Source: Planctomycetota bacterium (GTDB lineage: Bacteria; Planctomycetota; Phycisphaerae; Phycisphaerales; UBA1924). Taken from it: a DNA stretch of 64,000 nucleotides. The stretch covers positions 1 through 64,000 of the forward strand of contig JACTNA010000026.1 of the NCBI GenBank assembly GCA_014584315.1, given 5' to 3'. This document shows positions 60,663-64,000 of the stretch, piece after piece (within the stretch, counting starts at the first letter, position 1; each line of letters opens with the position of its first letter). The notes under the pieces are model-generated. The model worked only from the letters and a program-made list of their open reading frames with translations, did no database searches and was not told the DNA's origin. The position numbers were made by a program, and so were the translations under genes.

Positions 60663-62006
60663 TTACGCTTGCGAGACGTGCCGCTCGGCAGGTGTCGCCC
60701 GCAGCGCGATGTCACGCCGATAGACCATGCCCTCGAAGCGGATACGCCCGCACGCCTCGTAGGCCCGCTCGCGCGCTTCCGCCAGCGACTCGCCCAGCGC
60801 GGTCACGCCGAGCACGCGTCCGCCGGCCGTCACGACACGTCCCCGCTCATCGAGTTTCGTCCCCGCGTGGTAGACGGTCACGCCCTCGACCTCGCCCGCC
60901 TCGCCCAGTCCCTCAATGGGCACGCCGGTGCGCGGCGACTCAGGGTACCCCTCGCTCGCCAGCACGACGCACACCGACGGGCGCGGGTCCCAATCCAGGT
61001 CCACCTCGTCCAGCCGTCGATCGCACGCGGCGATCAACGTCCGCAGCAGGTCGCCTCGGAACCGCGACATCAGCGGCTGGCACTCCGGATCGCCGAACCG
61101 CGTGTTGAACTCCAGCACCTTCGGCCCGCCGGGCGTGAGCATCAGGCCCGCGTAGAGCACGCCGCAGAACTCGATCCCTTCGCGCCGCAGCGCATCGACC
61201 GTCGGAACCAGGATCTGCCGTTCGACCCGCGACATCAGGTCGTCGTCGATCTCCTCGGCCGGGCAGAACGCCCCCATCCCGCCCGTGTTCGGGCCGACGT
61301 CGCCGTCGAGGAGCCGCTTGTGGTCCTGGCACGGCGGCAGGACGTGGATGCTCCGCCCGTCCACCAGCGCGAGCACCGAGACCTCCCGCCCCTTCAGCCG
61401 CTCCTCGATGACGACCGTGCGGCCGGCCTCGCCGAAGACCCGCCGCCGCATGATCCGGTCGATGGCCACGCGGGCCTCGTCAAGGGACTCGGGCACGACG
61501 ACGCCCTTGCCCTTCGCCAGCCCCGCCGCCTTGATGACCTGCGGCTCGTCGCGCGATTCCAGGAACGCGACGGCCGCCTCGGGGTCGCTGAACGCCCGCC
61601 CTTCCGCGGTCGGGATGGCCGCACCCCGCATCAACTGCTTCGCCCACGCCTTGTCGGCCTCGAGCCGCGCGCCGTCCGCGCCCGGGCCGAACACCCGGCG
61701 GTGGGGGGCGCGAAGCGCGTCCGCCCAGCCCTCGGCGAGCGGGTCCTCCGGCCCGATGACGACCAGTCCGATGCGCTTGTGGTCGCAGAACTGGACGAGG
61801 CGGTAGATCTCGCGCTTGCTCGCCACGAAGTCGATCGGGCGTCCGAGCGACGCCAGCCCCGCGTTGCCCGGCGTGGCGAGCCAGAGATCGCCCATGGACG
61901 ACGAGCGGGTCAGGGCGGTCGCCAGCGCGTGCTCACGGCCGCCGCCGCCCACCAGCAGCACGTTGGTCGGCTCAGCGGTTGGCCCCGGATGGGCGTCGAA
62001 AGACAT
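60663..62006 (-). CDS. purD: Phosphoribosylamine-glycine ligase (GAR synthetase)
   Basis: PurD makes GAR from phosphoribosylamine, glycine and ATP in purine synthesis. The 447-residue ATP-grasp enzyme has the N-terminal VLLVGGGGREHALA, VVIGPEDPLAEG, KAWAKQLMRGAAIPTA, VIKAAGLAKGKGVVV and the metal-binding EFNTRFGDPECQPLM, and the C-terminal domain. It is slightly longer than E. coli PurD (429). The ATG at 62006 is chosen because minus-strand TATGAT stands 7 bases before it; the ATG at 62018 lies within that hexamer. Confidence 0.97.
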   Translation of the reverse strand: MSFDAHPGPTAEPTNVLLVGGGGREHALATALTRSSSMGDLWLATPGNAGLASLGRPIDFVASKREIYRLVQFCDHKRIGLVVIGPEDPLAEGWADALRAPHRRVFGPGADGARLEADKAWAKQLMRGAAIPTAEGRAFSDPEAAVAFLESRDEPQVIKAAGLAKGKGVVVPESLDEARVAIDRIMRRRVFGEAGRTVVIEERLKGREVSVLALVDGRSIHVLPPCQDHKRLLDGDVGPNTGGMGAFCPAEEIDDDLMSRVERQILVPTVDALRREGIEFCGVLYAGLMLTPGGPKVLEFNTRFGDPECQPLMSRFRGDLLRTLIAACDRRLDEVDLDWDPRPSVCVVLASEGYPESPRTGVPIEGLGEAGEVEGVTVYHAGTKLDERGRVVTAGGRVLGVTALGESLAEARERAYEACGRIRFEGMVYRRDIALRATPAERHVSQA

Positions 62007-62013
62007 CGGAGCG

Positions 62014-62019
62014 ATCATA
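62014..62019 (-). promoter_or_regulatory. Putative -10 (TATGAT) of purD
   Basis: Minus-strand TATGAT (5 of 6) lies 7 bases before the ATG at 62006, with no Shine-Dalgarno. The surrounding CCGTATGATC equals that upstream of tilS. Confidence 0.55.
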
Positions 62020-62150
62020 CGGCCGGACTCGCACGCCGCACGGCCCCTCCCGGCCGCGCCCACCGATCGCTGACGAGACCCGCCGCCGATCGCGTCCCGG
62101 ACCTGCCGCAGGTTGACCCCCGTTGCGAACAGCCATACGGTTGGCCAGAT

Positions 62151-62224
<74 letters not shown>

Positions 62225-62264
62225 TTCGGTTGCGAAAGCAGCCGGCCCGCTGGTTTTCAGGGGA

Positions 62265-62292
62265 CGCCGCCGAGAGACCTCGGCGGCGTTTT
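62265..62292 (+). terminator. Rho-independent terminator of the tRNA gene
   Basis: CGCCGCCGAG-AGAC-CTCGGCGGCG is a perfect 10-bp stem with a 4-base loop, followed at once by TTTT. It lies 41 bases after the tRNA. Confidence 0.9.
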
Positions 62293-62567
62293 CGCGTTCT
62301 GACCCACGTTCCGCCAGGGTTGGCGCGGCGGCGCGAAGCGGGATCGGTCTCTGGTCTTCGGCTTGCGATAACGCGTGGACCCCGCGACTGGCCGCCGACA
62401 GGCCGGATTCGGGGGGAAGTCTCGTGGGGTCTCTGTCTCTCGCGCGCCCGGGTTACGAGGTAGTCGCGCCTGCGGAGACACCACAACCCCGCCGTTGCGC
62501 TGGCTAGGCGGGCGCGACCGTGTCCGATGGGGACCGACCATCTCGGCCTTGATCGCCAGCCGGACGG
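62293..62567. other. Non-coding gap downstream of the tRNA terminator
   Basis: No convincing gene is seen. Short open frames here are arginine-rich and lack family motifs. The stretch separates the high-GC housekeeping part of the window from the lower-GC nuclease gene and could hold the junction of an integrated element. No second copy of the tRNA 3' end was found in it by eye. Confidence 0.5.
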
Positions 62568-63188
62568 TCATCTCCCAATCAGAAAATCCTCGACATCATC
62601 AACTGAGAGGCTGGAGACACGGCGGCCTCCCTTGATGAACGTGACCGACGAATAGAACTGCTCGATCGGAATGAGCTTACCCCGTCGCTCAGCGAATGCC
62701 TTGAGCTTGCGGTGGCAGCAGTGGGTCCAAGTGATCAACTCCAGGCTCCAGCCATCTTCGACGAAGCCCTCAATGTCGTAGAGGAACCCCTCTCCCTTGT
62801 AGTACCCCGCGCCATCTCCGGTGCAAAGCACGATCGTGCCCGGATCGTCACGGTGCTTCCGGACGTGACGGTGCATGCGCAGCTGGATCGCGCTGTCCAC
62901 GGTTCCGTTCTCACCGGTCTCTGACCGAGGGATCAGCTCGGTCGGCACGTTCAGTTCCTCTCGGAGGTACTTCCAAACCGAATCGGTCGGAGGCGGCGTG
63001 CTTCCGCCCCAGACCACCTCTCGAACCCGGCGCCTTCGGATCGCCAGCTTCAGGAAGTTCTCGAAGTGCAGGCGAAACGCGCCGCGATCCTCGCGAGCTT
63101 TTTGATCAGCGAACCGTTGCCCTTCGTGGAAGATGTTCGAGTTGTCCACATACACCTGCACCCAGGGTTCGTCTGTGCGCCACGTCAT
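62568..63188 (-). CDS. NYN-domain (PIN-like) nuclease
   Basis: The 206-residue product opens with VQVYVDNSNIFHEG, the first strand of NYN/PIN-like nucleases with the catalytic Asp-Asn. The next parts are RRRRVREVVWGGST, NGTVDSAIQLRMHRH (second acidic site), TIVLCTGDGAGYYKGEGF (TGDGDF-like third site) and a helical C-terminus. Such domains are metal-dependent RNases or DNases, some in defence or RNA processing. Base composition is clearly lower in GC than the rest of the window. Minus-strand TACCAT lies 6 bases before the ATG. Its role here is unknown. Confidence 0.85.
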   Translation of the reverse strand: MTWRTDEPWVQVYVDNSNIFHEGQRFADQKAREDRGAFRLHFENFLKLAIRRRRVREVVWGGSTPPPTDSVWKYLREELNVPTELIPRSETGENGTVDSAIQLRMHRHVRKHRDDPGTIVLCTGDGAGYYKGEGFLYDIEGFVEDGWSLELITWTHCCHRKLKAFAERRGKLIPIEQFYSSVTFIKGGRRVSSLSVDDVEDFLIGR

Positions 63189-63194
63189 GGGTCA

Positions 63195-63200
63195 ATGGTA
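63195..63200 (-). promoter_or_regulatory. Putative -10 (TACCAT) of the NYN gene
   Basis: Minus-strand TACCAT (4 of 6) is followed after 6 bases by the ATG at 63188, with no Shine-Dalgarno. Confidence 0.3.
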
Positions 63201-63320
63201 GCGGGCCTGCCAGGCAGCCCATCGCCGCGACCGCGGTCCGCCATGCGCGGCCTTCGGTGAAACGGCATAGAGGACCTGTAACGGCCGGGCACGGGCTGCC
63301 CAGCGAATGGAGTCGCATCC

Positions 63321-63527
63321 TTGGACACCATCGACCCTGAGACGATGACCGCTTCGGAGCGAGCCGCAGAGGTGGCGAACATCCTCGCCCGCGGCGTGAT
63401 CCGCGCCGTTCGCATCGCGCGTTCGCGTTCCGCCCGGGACATCGCGCCGGCCGCAGAATCTTCGACCGACCGACTTGAACTGTCGCCCGATGCCGGCCTC
63501 AGTGTCGCCGCGCGGCCCGGGGGTTAG
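63321..63527 (+). CDS. Small protein upstream of DUF2924 gene, element-associated type
   Basis: The 68-residue frame starts at a TTG with GGAG 8 bases before it (an internal ATG at 63345 is the alternative). Residues 9-33 (MTASERAAEVANILARGVIRAVR) form the helix typical of the small proteins encoded next to DUF2924 and serine recombinase genes in integrated elements: xRxxEVAxILAxGxxR. The remainder is low-complexity. The DUF2924 gene begins 30 bases later. Confidence 0.65.
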   Translation: MDTIDPETMTASERAAEVANILARGVIRAVRIARSRSARDIAPAAESSTDRLELSPDAGLSVAARPGG

Positions 63528-63557
63528 GGCTCCGGGCCGATGCACTGAGGAGCCGCC

Positions 63558-64000
63558 ATGTCGGACACGATCCAGCGCGAACTCGAGGGCCTTGGCCGAA
63601 TGACGACGGGCGACCTCGTCCGGCGCTACGAGGAACTGCACGGCCAGCAGTGCCGCACCAGGCACCGGGCGTATCTCATCCGGAAGATCGCCTGGCGCAT
63701 CCAGGCGAACGCGGAGGGCGACCTGAGTGAGCGCGCCAGGAAGCGCGCCGCCGAACTGGCCAACGGCGCCGAGGCCCGGGTGATGGCCCCGAAGGCCCTG
63801 GTCTGCCCGCCGCAACCCGGTGGGACGGTGACGACCATGCGGGCCGTTTCGACCATCGCCGTCGATCCCCGCCTGCCGCCCGCGGGTTCCGCGATCGTGC
63901 GGCAGTACAAGGGTCGCACGCTCCGCGTCGTCGTTCTGCCCGACGGCCAGGGGTTCGAACTCGACGGCGAGCGGTACGCGACCTTGACGGCCGTCGCCAA
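63558..64000 (+). CDS. DUF2924 domain protein (partial, runs off the edge)
   Basis: The ATG at 63558 follows GAGGAG by 6 bases, and the frame is open to the window end (147 codons). It begins MSDTIQRELEGLGRMTTGDLVRRYEELHGQ, includes HRAYLIRKIAWRIQ, and later has AIVRQYKGRTLRVVVLPDGQGFELDGERYATLTAVA. The N-terminal helix pair and the basic GRTxxVxVLxxGFexxGxxYxSLxxxA block are the two hallmarks of DUF2924. Such genes lie next to serine recombinases in prophage-like or integrative elements. The function is not known. Confidence 0.88.
   Translation, partial: MSDTIQRELEGLGRMTTGDLVRRYEELHGQQCRTRHRAYLIRKIAWRIQANAEGDLSERARKRAAELANGAEARVMAPKALVCPPQPGGTVTTMRAVSTIAVDPRLPPAGSAIVRQYKGRTLRVVVLPDGQGFELDGERYATLTAVA

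Overview
The window looks like chromosomal DNA of a planctomycete, most likely of the class Phycisphaerae. This is inferred from very high GC (around 70% in most genes by eye), prepilin-type secreted proteins, a dockerin-like C-terminus, LEP-type N-termini (LEPLEARVVLDA and HEPLESRVLLA) on two large exported proteins, and the CRxCGYxxxGLPxGRCPECG zinc ribbon. Gram-negative traits are present: a CMP-KDO synthetase and lipoproteins. No rRNA, CRISPR array or insertion sequence was seen.

Layout. 1-3283: end of an unidentified gene, rlmN (with simple-repeat insertions), a parDE-type toxin-antitoxin locus whose toxin carries an in-frame amber stop, and ispH. 3566-6641: lower-GC secreted-protein stretch (membrane protein, pseudopilin, dockerin protein) ending in a palindromic repeat array. 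6687-14118: M20 peptidase, a small membrane protein, a large membrane protein with an ABC ATPase, and an exported prolyl oligopeptidase. 14534-21085: zinc-ribbon membrane protein, ndk, csrA, a NifU-type scaffold, a lipoprotein, an M48 protease and a TPR sulfotransferase. 21142-27700: a compact five-gene operon (M20 hydrolase, class III aminotransferase, astA, astD, ureohydrolase) that reads as an arginine-to-glutamate succinyl pathway lacking the standard astB and astE. 27630-34000: putative metalloprotein, fmt, def, TPR protein, kdsB, adenine deaminase. 34147-42744: exported cyclophilin with a repeat domain, tilS and neighbours, an aminopeptidase P-like enzyme, and a minus-strand cluster cyoE - ABC ATPase - ABC permease - SCO1. 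42995-47765: overlapping operon of a GH38-like glycosidase, a PfkB kinase and a Gfo/Idh/MocA oxidoreductase. 47790-58426: hrpA, pntA-pntB, and a giant FG-GAP/VCBS protein sharing its C-terminal repeat domain with the cyclophilin. 58450-62006: divergent glutamine-amidotransferase-like hydrolase and DUF4340-like protein, then purD. 62151-64000: initiator tRNA with terminator, a lower-GC NYN nuclease, and two small genes, one a DUF2924 gene running off the edge; this resembles the start of an integrated element.

Three threads cut across the genes. Many unlinked genes have a -10-like hexamer 6 to 8 bases before the start codon and no Shine-Dalgarno, suggesting leaderless mRNAs. Conserved enzymes carry in-frame 7-8-bp simple repeats. 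Genes within operons often overlap by 4 bases (GTGA or ATGA), suggesting translational coupling. Function calls rest on motif reading only; no database search was run.
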